The notes: generated by a model from the letters alone, not told the origin. A stretch of DNA of 5,968 nucleotides from an uncultured bacterium (GCA_937958665.1 CALGNM010000117.1:1-5968); one strand, 5' to 3'. Numbered from the stretch's first letter, positions 1 to 5,922 are shown. A program made the numbers and translations.

Positions 1-45
1 GATCGTATTCGGTGACTGGAGTTCAGACGTGTGCTCTTCCGATCT
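1..45. other. Illumina adapter contamination, left end
   Basis: This is sequencing adapter, not genome. After the first 11 bases, which hold the reverse complement of an 8-base index (CGAATACG), the plus strand reads GTGACTGGAGTTCAGACGTG and runs on to GCTCTTCCGATCT, the TruSeq Read 2 adapter. It is the exact reverse complement of the right end of the window, so the two ends look like a 45-bp terminal inverted repeat. Genuine sequence starts at 46. Reading through it adds a false tail (IGRAHV) to the GTPase gene that ends here. Confidence 0.98.
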
Positions 46-409
46 CCTTCATGTTCTGGAAGCTGGCCAGAGTGTCCTGGAACCTCTCCCGCTGGGAGTC
101 AGCTACGAAAACTATTCCATCTACCCCACGCAGCACTAGTTTGCGGCTGGCATTGTAAAACACCTGGCCTGGTACGGTATAGAGATGGAATTTCGTTCGG
201 TATCCCTGGATGGTGCCTAGGTCCAGGGGCATGAAATCAAAAAACAGAGTGCGGTCCAGCTCGGTGGCCAGGGAGATCAGCTGGCTCTTGGCCTGGGGAT
301 CGACCTTCTGATATATCTGGCGCAGGTTGGTGGTCTTGCCGCCCAACCCCGGCCCATAATAGACTATCTTGCAGCTTATCTCCCGTGAGGCCCGGTTGAT
401 TAAGGCCAT
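46..409 (-). CDS. mglA: MglA-type small Ras-like GTPase, 3'-truncated
   Basis: MglA is a cytoplasmic small GTPase that sets cell polarity and directs gliding or type IV pilus motility in Myxococcus, usually with the roadblock-domain GAP MglB. The 121 genuine residues align almost residue for residue with what I recall of M. xanthus MglA (about 195 aa). They show a Walker A P-loop GPGLGGKTT at 19-27, switch I with the intrinsic arginine finger R53 and T54, and the unusual switch II TVPGQ at 78-82, where T78 replaces the usual Asp and Q82 is catalytic. [10 protein letters not shown] follows. The NKxD guanine-specificity motif and C-terminal third are missing because the contig runs into adapter at base 45; the apparent ending IGRAHV is adapter translation. 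The ATG lies 3 bp after the glgA stop, with AAAGGA (421-426) 11 bp upstream inside glgA. It is therefore the last visible gene of a galT-glgA-mglA operon. No mglB lies upstream; one could lie beyond the break. Confidence 0.93.
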
Positions 410-412
410 GGC

Positions 413-1867
413 TCAGACTATCCTTTGGAAGAGTTCCAGATACTGCCGGGCCGATGACTCCCAGGAGAAATCCGAGATCATGGCCCGCGACACCAGTGCG
501 TTCCACAAACTTTTCTGGTCATACAACGATAATGCCCGGGCCACCGTCGAGACTAGGGCGGAGGGGGTGAAGTCGGGAAAGGTGAAGCCGTTGGTGTCGG
601 GCGAGTTGTCCTTGTAGTCCCGAACCGTGTCAGCCAGGCCGCCGGTCTGGCGTACCACCGGTATTGCCCCATAGCGCATGGCGATTAATTGCCCCAGACC
701 GCAGGGTTCGTAACGTGAAGGCATCAGAAAAATGTCCGATCCGGCATAGATCAGGTGGGCGGCGGGATCGTCAAAGGCCAGCAGTACTCCCAGTCTTCCT
801 TTATGGATTTGTCTGAGTTCCTCGAACTTTCGGTGATAGCCGACATCCCCGGTGCCCAGCAGCACCAGGTTGACATCCATCTCCAGCAACTGGGGCAGAG
901 CCTCGATCAGGATATCCAACCCCTTTTGGGCCGAGAGCCGGGTGACCAAGCCCAGCAGGGGCCTTTCGTCCGCCTTTTCCAGGGAGAAACGTTTGCCGAT
1001 TATCCGTTTGGCTACCAACTTGTTGCCGAGATTTCCCGGCCCGTAGCGGGCCGGAATGAAGCTGTCGCTCTGCGGGTTCCACTGGGCATAGTCGATGCCG
1101 TTGATGATCCCGGTCAGCTTTTCCTTCAGGACATTTAGGAATCCATGCAGACCGCAACCGAACTCAGGGGTCAGTATCTCCCGGGCGTAGGTGGGGCTGA
1201 CGGTAGTAATATGGTCCGCTCCCGCCATTCCCCCTTTCAGAAAATTCATCTTGCCGTAGAATTCCAGGCCGTCGATGTTGAACAGGGACCAAGGCAGGCC
1301 GGCGGTCAGCATCTCCTCGGGCGGGAATAGCCCCTGAAATGCCAGGTTGTGTATGGTGAAGACCACCTTGGCGGAATTAAGGGATGGCCGGCTTTGGTAG
1401 AGATGGCGGAGGTATACGGGAACCAGCCCGGTCTGCCAGTCATGGCAGTGGATAATGTCCGGAACAACCTCCAGCCGGTCGATAAGCTCCAGGGCCGCCC
1501 GGGCAAACAATATGAAGCGTAGACCGTTGTCGGGATAATCCCCTTCCGGGGTGCCATAAAGTCCGGGCCTCCCGCTGAAACAGGGATGATCGACCAAATA
1601 GACCGGGACCCCCGGAATGTCGTGGGATAACAATATTTCAACCCGTTCAAGGCCCCTCCCAACCGTAATCTCCAGTTCCAATCCTGTCCTTTCCAGCCGG
1701 GAGAGGGGGGCGATAGACTGGTAGGCAGGAAGCACGGCCAACGAACCGTGCCCCACCTGATTAAAAATCCGGGTTAAAGCCCCGGTGACATCGGCCAACC
1801 CTCCGGTTTTAGCCAGTGGCACCAGTTCCGAGGCTACGGTCACTATTTTCAGGCGCTGATCACTCAA
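413..1867 (-). CDS. glgA: Glycogen (starch) synthase, GT5 family
   Basis: GlgA transfers glucose from ADP-glucose to the non-reducing end of an alpha-1,4-glucan in the cytoplasm. The 484-residue length fits the bacterial family. The N-terminal Rossmann domain carries the nucleotide-sugar motif KTGGLADV at 20-27 (the equivalent of E. coli K15), HCHDWQTG at 140-147 and TIHNLAFQG at 171-179, with the linker-region motif INGID at 255-259. The C-terminal domain has RLSAQKG at 310-316 (R310 and K315 match E. coli R300 and K305), SRYEPCGL at 384-391 (E387 and C389 match E377 and C379) and RQTGGLADTV at 406-415. All key residues are intact, so the enzyme should be active. The start is a TTG whose last two bases are shared with the galT stop (TTGA), a 4-bp overlap typical of translational coupling. 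GGGAG (1879-1883) sits 11 bp upstream. No in-frame ATG near this point would keep the KTGGLADV motif. No glgC or glgB is visible. GT5 donor choice (ADP- versus UDP-glucose) cannot be read with certainty from sequence. Confidence 0.96.
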   Translation of the reverse strand: MSDQRLKIVTVASELVPLAKTGGLADVTGALTRIFNQVGHGSLAVLPAYQSIAPLSRLERTGLELEITVGRGLERVEILLSHDIPGVPVYLVDHPCFSGRPGLYGTPEGDYPDNGLRFILFARAALELIDRLEVVPDIIHCHDWQTGLVPVYLRHLYQSRPSLNSAKVVFTIHNLAFQGLFPPEEMLTAGLPWSLFNIDGLEFYGKMNFLKGGMAGADHITTVSPTYAREILTPEFGCGLHGFLNVLKEKLTGIINGIDYAQWNPQSDSFIPARYGPGNLGNKLVAKRIIGKRFSLEKADERPLLGLVTRLSAQKGLDILIEALPQLLEMDVNLVLLGTGDVGYHRKFEELRQIHKGRLGVLLAFDDPAAHLIYAGSDIFLMPSRYEPCGLGQLIAMRYGAIPVVRQTGGLADTVRDYKDNSPDTNGFTFPDFTPSALVSTVARALSLYDQKSLWNALVSRAMISDFSWESSARQYLELFQRIV

Positions 1868-2865
1868 TCTATCTCAATCTCCCGAAGGAATTCAGCCGCC
1901 TCCTCGGGAGGGGTGGGATTGATGTAAAATCCTGTTCCTCTCTCGAATCCGGCTACCCTGGTAAGTCGTGGCATGATCTCTATGTGCCAGTGGTAGAAAT
2001 CGGTCCGGGATTGGTCGCAGGGGGCGGTATGGATCACCAGGTTGAAGGGGGGATGGTTCACCGCTCGGTCCAGTCGCATCAGGGTCCCCTTCAGCAGTTC
2101 GGCCAGCCGGTCCATCTGGGTGGGAGGGGTCTCGTCGAAGCTGGAAAGGTGATGTTTGGGCAGGATCCAGCACTCGAAGGGGAAGCGGGCGGCAAACGGC
2201 ACCAGACTGATGAAATCCGGATTCTCCATAACCACCCGTTTCGGGTCCGATAACTCCTGCCTGATGATGTCGCAAAAAACGCAGCGTTCCTTGTAGCGGA
2301 AATACTCCAGGGAGCCATCCATCTCCTCCCTGATATTTTTGGGGACGATGGGGGTGGCTATCAGCTGGGTGTGCCCGTGCTCCAAGGTAGCACCGGCCCG
2401 GAAGCCCTGGTTCTTGAAGACCATCAGGTACTTGAGGCGGACATCCCTCCGCAGGTCCTGCATCCTGGTTATAAAGGCCTGCAACAGCAATGCAATCCTT
2501 GACGGCTCCATGCCGGACAGTTGCAGGCTGTGCTCAGGGCTTTCAATGAAGACCTCATGCACCCCTATCCCGTTCATTTTGTCATAGAGGCCTTCCCCGG
2601 TCTTGTTCAGCTCGCCCTCCACCCGGAGGGCGGGGAACTTGTTGGGCACCACCCTCAGGGTCCAGCCCGGTGTATCGGAAGCCGTTCCCGGGGATCGGAT
2701 GGCCATTATTTCATGGGGGGTCAGATGCTCGTTGCCGTAACAGAAAGGGCATGGCCCGCTCTGTCTTGGCTCGGGTATTACTTCGTAATCGACCGGCCGT
2801 TGTCCACGTTCGGTGGAAATAATTACCCAACGGCCGATAATCGGATCCTTGCGCAGTTCTGGCAT
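1864..2865 (-). CDS. galT: GalT-family (HIT superfamily) sugar-1-phosphate nucleotidylyltransferase
   Basis: By family this is galactose-1-phosphate uridylyltransferase, which swaps UMP between UDP-glucose and galactose-1-phosphate through a uridylylated histidine. Numbering from the ATG at 2865 (333 aa), the catalytic motif is H163-G-H165-T-Q167, matching E. coli H164-P-H166-G-Q168 with Gly for Pro. Zinc ligands match C39 and C42 (CPFC), H112 and H163. The second metal site matches H279, H292 and H294 (HWHIEI). An extra pair C195/C198 (CVFC) could bind a further zinc, as I recall for the plant ADP-glucose phosphorylase branch. It is first in an operon with glgA, which it overlaps, and no galK or galE is present. 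A role on ADP- or UDP-glucose near glycogen synthesis is therefore possible; this is inference. The frame also offers a TTG two codons upstream (2871), just after an in-frame TAG. I chose ATG as the likelier start, but no clear Shine-Dalgarno precedes either. The family is secure; the exact substrate is not. Confidence 0.88.
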   Translation of the reverse strand: MPELRKDPIIGRWVIISTERGQRPVDYEVIPEPRQSGPCPFCYGNEHLTPHEIMAIRSPGTASDTPGWTLRVVPNKFPALRVEGELNKTGEGLYDKMNGIGVHEVFIESPEHSLQLSGMEPSRIALLLQAFITRMQDLRRDVRLKYLMVFKNQGFRAGATLEHGHTQLIATPIVPKNIREEMDGSLEYFRYKERCVFCDIIRQELSDPKRVVMENPDFISLVPFAARFPFECWILPKHHLSSFDETPPTQMDRLAELLKGTLMRLDRAVNHPPFNLVIHTAPCDQSRTDFYHWHIEIMPRLTRVAGFERGTGFYINPTPPEEAAEFLREIEID

Positions 2866-2895
2866 AGTCAACTATTTGCAAGTGTTGGCAAGTTC

Positions 2896-2924
2896 ATTAT
2901 AGCCAAACTGATGGCTAAAGTCAA
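2896..2924 (-). promoter_or_regulatory. Sigma70-type promoter for the galT-glgA-mglA operon
   Basis: On the minus strand a -35 box TTGACT (2919-2924) and a perfect -10 box TATAAT (2896-2901) are separated by exactly 17 bp (2902-2918). This is 11 of 12 matches to the housekeeping consensus at the optimal spacing. The expected transcription start is near 2889, giving a 5' leader of about 24 nt before the galT ATG. The two distal bases of the -35 box lie inside the hairpin at 2923-2964. The leader holds two copies of ACTTGC (minus strand; 2878-2883 and 2888-2893) exactly 10 bp apart. The start site is predicted, not observed. Confidence 0.85.
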
Positions 2925-2964
2925 CCAAAGAAGAGGCTGGCGAATGCCAGCCTCTTCTTTGGTT
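2923..2964 (-). terminator. Perfect 19-bp hairpin, probable terminator of the SurA/parvulin-like gene
   Basis: AACCAAAGAAGAGGCTGGC (2923-2941) and its exact reverse complement (2946-2964) form a 19-bp uninterrupted stem with a 4-base loop, GAAT on the plus strand. It starts 14 bp past the TAA of the gene ending at 2979. Read in that direction, the descending arm ends CTTCTTTGGTT and continues GACTTT, so the U-rich part is interrupted and mostly inside the stem. The hairpin is certain. Efficient Rho-independent termination is likely but not certain, and it could also act as an mRNA 3'-end stabiliser. Confidence 0.75.
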
Positions 2965-2978
2965 CCAGGACTATCGGG

Positions 2979-4469
2979 TTATTTCTTCTGTTTGGGGGCC
3001 GGCTTGCCCTGGGGCTGGGGCTTCACGGCCGGCTTTTCGGGCTGATTTTCAGGGGTCTCCGGAATATCTATCAAGTACTCGATTTTGGCTTCATCCTTAA
3101 GCCGCTTGATCAATCCTTCGTAGAGAGCCTGCTGGCGTTCTTTCTGAAGCTGGCCGGCTATCTGGCCTTTCACCTGGTCTAAATCCCTGACTCCAGCCTT
3201 GATTTTATCATCGATGCGGTAGATTGTGAAACGGGTAAAGTATTTGACAGGTTTGGGATGGTATTTGCCGTCCTTGAGCCCCTTGGCGGCAGCGTACACC
3301 TCGGGAGCCAACTGGTCCTTGCCCACCAGACCCAGGTCCCCGCCCTGCTCCTTGCTGGCATCCAGGGACCGCTTGGCGGCTATAACCGGGAAGGAATCGG
3401 GGGAGGCCTTGACCTCATCGATTATCTTCTTGGCTTCCTCTTCGCTGCCCACCACAATCCAGCGGAGGTGAAGCTTTTGCCCATCTTTCTTCTCTAGTTT
3501 GACCACTGCATAGCGAGGTTCGCTCGGGATTACCGCGGTGAACTTGTCCTTGGCGGTCTTGAACAAGGCCGGCTCGGGCTCGGGTTTCTGGTCTTTGCTG
3601 ATCAGACCCATGCTTCCGCCGCTCTTGGCGTTGGGAGCGATGGAATGGCGGGCCACCAGGCTGTCGAAGGGCTGGCCTTTGCGGCTATTCAGCTGTTTGC
3701 GGATGGATTCGGCCAAGGTTCGGCTGTCCACCACTATTTGGCTGGCCCTGACCTGCTCCGGTGTGCGGTATTGCTCCAGATTCTTTTTATAAAAAGCCTT
3801 TACTTCCTGATCGGTAGGCTGGGATTTGCGGATAACTTCCCGATCGTAAAGGCCGCGGATCAGTATATTCTGCTCGTTCTCCTGGATGCGGTTGTAGATG
3901 TCCGGCTCGTTGACGATCGATTGGCGCAGGGCCTCGGCGTGCAGAAGCCGACGCTCAATTATCTGGTCCAGAAACTTCTTCCGTCCGGCATCGCCCTCAA
4001 ATTGGTTCCGGTAGTAGGAGGGGACCTTTTCCAATTCGGCATCCACCTCAAGCTTGGTCATGGGCTGGCCGTTGATGATGGCGGCGTATTCTTTGAAATT
4101 TTTATTGAAACAGCGGCCCACCCCCTCCAATGAGAGGCTGTCAACCCCCGGTATCTGCGAGGGGGACTTCTTGTATTCGGTCACCACCATCTGATAATGT
4201 TCGGCGGCCTTTTGAAAGTCATTGGAACGCTCGAAGGACAGAGCCAGATAGTAGGTGTAATCCTTGGCCATTTTGGACTTGGGGTATTCAGCCAACAGCC
4301 GCTGATAGGTGGAGACAGCCTTGGTGTAATCTTGATACTGAAGACTTAGCTGGGCCATCTCGGCCAGCAACGATTCCGGGTCTGCCTTGGACTTCTGGGG
4401 GGCTGCCATAGCGCTGGCCGCCAAGAATGCCAACATTAAAATCAGGCAGAATGTTCTCTTCATGGGCAT
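2979..4469 (-). CDS. Secreted SurA/PpiC-like protein with TPRs and two degenerate parvulin domains
   Basis: This is probably a periplasmic chaperone or foldase for envelope proteins. The 496-residue product starts with a signal peptide (KR at 4-5, hydrophobic 7-20, likely cleavage AMA|A after residue 22). Two TPR-like helical repeats follow (about 33-66 and 67-101), then a SurA-N-like helical segment beginning at AAIINGQPMT (129-138) and running to about 235. Two parvulin-type domains come next (about 239-328 and 332-421), with GGSMGL at 284-289 and GGDLGL at 376-381. A helix follows, then a Pro/Lys-rich tail (470-496). Both parvulin domains lack the conserved histidines: ASQIVV and LRWIVV stand where SHILV is usual, and YAVVKL and FTIYRI where YHIIK is usual. 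The first domain also has Ala (A278) where a catalytic Asp is common, so isomerase activity is doubtful. The start at 4469 is supported by AAAGGAG 8 bp upstream; the ATG two codons later is 14 bp from it. The gene has its own candidate promoter and ends in a hairpin, so it may be monocistronic. It follows envelope genes. Confidence 0.87.
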   Translation of the reverse strand: MPMKRTFCLILMLAFLAASAMAAPQKSKADPESLLAEMAQLSLQYQDYTKAVSTYQRLLAEYPKSKMAKDYTYYLALSFERSNDFQKAAEHYQMVVTEYKKSPSQIPGVDSLSLEGVGRCFNKNFKEYAAIINGQPMTKLEVDAELEKVPSYYRNQFEGDAGRKKFLDQIIERRLLHAEALRQSIVNEPDIYNRIQENEQNILIRGLYDREVIRKSQPTDQEVKAFYKKNLEQYRTPEQVRASQIVVDSRTLAESIRKQLNSRKGQPFDSLVARHSIAPNAKSGGSMGLISKDQKPEPEPALFKTAKDKFTAVIPSEPRYAVVKLEKKDGQKLHLRWIVVGSEEEAKKIIDEVKASPDSFPVIAAKRSLDASKEQGGDLGLVGKDQLAPEVYAAAKGLKDGKYHPKPVKYFTRFTIYRIDDKIKAGVRDLDQVKGQIAGQLQKERQQALYEGLIKRLKDEAKIEYLIDIPETPENQPEKPAVKPQPQGKPAPKQKK

Positions 4470-4477
4470 CGTTCGTT

Positions 4478-4484
4478 CTCCTTT
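4478..4484 (-). promoter_or_regulatory. Shine-Dalgarno site of the SurA-like gene
   Basis: AAAGGAG on the minus strand lies 8 bp before the ATG at 4469. It is the strongest ribosome-binding site in the window and decides between two in-frame ATGs (4469 and 4463) in favour of the first. It also shows that this organism uses anti-SD pairing, which argues against most Bacteroidetes. Confidence 0.85.
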
Positions 4485-4506
4485 GTTGTGTTAATATGCT
4501 GATGAT

Positions 4507-4536
4507 ATTATAAATGTTCGTTACAGTGCCAGGTAA
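4507..4536 (-). promoter_or_regulatory. Candidate promoter for the SurA-like gene
   Basis: A perfect -10 hexamer TATAAT (4507-4512, minus strand) lies in the 85-bp AT-rich gap before the gene starting at 4469. The best -35 match is poor: TTACCT at 4531-4536, with an 18-bp spacer and three of six matches. There is no TG extension. The -10 overlaps an inverted repeat, TAATAT-7 bp-ATATTA (4492-4510), which could be an operator or chance in AT-rich sequence. I see no terminator for the preceding kinase gene in this gap, so read-through from upstream is also possible. Confidence 0.5.
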
Positions 4537-4554
4537 GCCAAAATTTAGCACAAA

Positions 4555-5151
4555 TCATGCCAGAAAATGCATGAATGCCCCGGAGGCCAGGGGAATCCTG
4601 ATATTGTCATCCAATGGTATGGGCAGCAATTCTACCGCCATAGCAACTACTGCTCCCAGCAGTACTTGGGTCAGGAAGAGATGAATCCCTGGCAAGAACA
4701 TGATCGCGGCCCCGATAAGAATGCAGCCCGCCAGCCCGGCGCCGGTCCCCTCCAGGGATTTTCCGAAGATGATGGGGCGGCCGATGCTTCGGCCCACTAT
4801 GGCCGCCAGAGAATCACCGATTATCAGGTAAGCTATGGCCAACATTGCCACCGAGTCCTCGAACAGCAAGAAGCAGGCCAGCGAGGAGATCATCAAGTAA
4901 GTGGCGCCGGTTAAGGCGGAGATTTCGTGTTTGCGAAGCAGTGGGCCGAAGATATCCAGGAATATTATCCTGGCGAACATGTGCTTGAGCCTGATTACAT
5001 CTATTACGATGATGGAGAGAGTGGCTGCGAGCAGAATCCACTTGGCCAGGGCCTGTTGTCCAAGCAGCATAAAAACATAGTAGATGGCCGGGATGCCCAG
5101 TCCGGCCAGCAGATGAAAAGACTTGCGTCTGATTTCCCGGTGGATGGTCAT
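4555..5151 (-). CDS. Polyprenol/phytol/diacylglycerol kinase family membrane protein (SEC59/DGK1/VTE5-like)
   Basis: This is an integral membrane protein of the family that phosphorylates lipid alcohols such as dolichol, phytol or diacylglycerol, typically using CTP, and that resembles CDP-diacylglycerol synthases. From the ATG at 5151 it has 198 residues, normal for prokaryotic members. Family marks are the N-terminal RRKSFHLLAG (8-17), LTGATY (80-85), GDSLAAIVGRSIG (112-124), GKSLEGTGAG (130-139) and DDNIRIPLASG (181-191), with hydrophobic segments between them (about 14-31, 35-53, 84-110, 138-154 and 158-177). The frame also has a TTG two codons upstream (5157), but the weak CGGA there abuts the TTG and leaves 6 bp to the ATG, so I prefer ATG. 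It lies 16 bp after the outer-membrane barrel gene and is probably co-transcribed with it. The substrate cannot be told from sequence; a role in polyprenyl-phosphate recycling or isoprenoid salvage is inference. Confidence 0.87.
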   Translation of the reverse strand: MTIHREIRRKSFHLLAGLGIPAIYYVFMLLGQQALAKWILLAATLSIIVIDVIRLKHMFARIIFLDIFGPLLRKHEISALTGATYLMISSLACFLLFEDSVAMLAIAYLIIGDSLAAIVGRSIGRPIIFGKSLEGTGAGLAGCILIGAAIMFLPGIHLFLTQVLLGAVVAMAVELLPIPLDDNIRIPLASGAFMHFLA

Positions 5152-5167
5152 GGTCAATCCGGACTGA

Positions 5168-5922
5168 TCAAAACAGGAAGGATCCGGACAGCCTGGAGGA
5201 GCCTTCCAGATATTGATGGGCCATATAGCCGTAATCGAATCTGAGCCGTCCGACTTTCAGGCCAGCACCAGCGGTGAACCTGCCCTGGTCGCTTCCCAGC
5301 CGGGCGGCGATTCTATTTTTAAGCCAGTACTCTAATCCGGCCTTGAGGTCCAAACTAATGTCCCCAGCATTGAAATTGGCGGCCGAACCACGTCCCTCCA
5401 GGCGAACGTCTCCGCCGATGGCCAGGGTGAGGGGCCGGCTTCCAGCGATCAGCGGATGGTAGGAAGCCCCGGTCCGGATGGTGGGGTAGACCAACTCCCG
5501 GGTTCCGTTGTCCCAGGCTATGTAGGTGGTGGTGATGTCCTGGAGGCTGACCCCCAGCCTTAACCTGCTCTGCCAGTCTCCGGAAATGCCTGCATCCAAA
5601 CCCATGCCCCAGGCGGAGTTTGGCCCTAAGGACTTATGCGCCATCTTGAGGTTGAGTCCCCAGCATAATCCGGATTCGTGGTGCCGCCCGTAGTTTATCA
5701 GCAGAGCTGATTCTACATCATCATTGAAGGTTATCCTGGTGTAATCAATTCTTTCTCCAGGGTCCATAATTCCATTGTGGTTAAGATCAATCAAGGCTTG
5801 GTCGGTATAAGGTATATCGCTGACGGCCAATCGAAGGTAGATCAGGCTCAGGGCATAATCTCCCATTGGTTTGGTGTAGCCTATGGCATCATGGGTTACC
5901 AATGAGCCGAAATATCGGGCAT
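5168..5922 (-). CDS. PorV/PorQ-like outer-membrane beta-barrel protein, 5'-truncated
   Basis: This looks like the C-terminal 250 residues of a PorV/PorQ (UPF0164, FadL-like) outer-membrane barrel, a family usually of about 300-350 aa. In Bacteroidetes, PorV helps surface delivery of type IX secretion substrates; in other phyla the role is mostly unknown. Visible features are alternating amphipathic strands (LRLGVSLQDITTTYIAW, LTLAIGGDVRLEG, ISLDLKAGLEYWL), the family-like ending FDYGYMAHQYLEGSSRLSGS and a terminal Phe typical of barrel insertion signals. Residues 45-56 of the visible part read DLNHNGIMDPGE, a textbook EF-hand loop spacing, probably in an extracellular loop. The signal peptide and first strands are lost because the contig enters adapter at 5923; an apparent upstream start, [11 protein letters not shown], is adapter translation. 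The next gene, the lipid kinase, begins 16 bp downstream. The family call rests on pattern and C-terminal motif, so another FadL-like family is possible. Confidence 0.72.

Noticed and set aside
31-234. Plus-strand ORF beginning [10 protein letters not shown]
   Set aside because: Its start lies in adapter and the rest is antisense to the conserved MglA frame.
1816-2253. Plus-strand ORF of 145 codons
   Set aside because: It is antisense to the end of galT and the start of glgA, both strongly conserved, and has no recognisable domain or ribosome-binding site.
2865-2924. Riboswitch or attenuator before galT
   Set aside because: The predicted leader is only about 24 nt, too short for a known riboswitch, and the large hairpin lies upstream of the start site.
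2923-2964. Hairpin as a CRISPR repeat, attachment site or small RNA gene
   Set aside because: It occurs once, and its position 14 bp after a stop codon on the same strand fits a terminator.
2521-3045. Plus-strand ORF of 174 codons crossing the galT/SurA-like gap
   Set aside because: It runs antisense through galT, the promoter, the hairpin and the end of the next gene, so coding is implausible.
3645-4133. Plus-strand ORF of 162 codons
   Set aside because: It is antisense to the SurA-like gene and reflects codon bias of that gene. Its sequence resembles no family I know.
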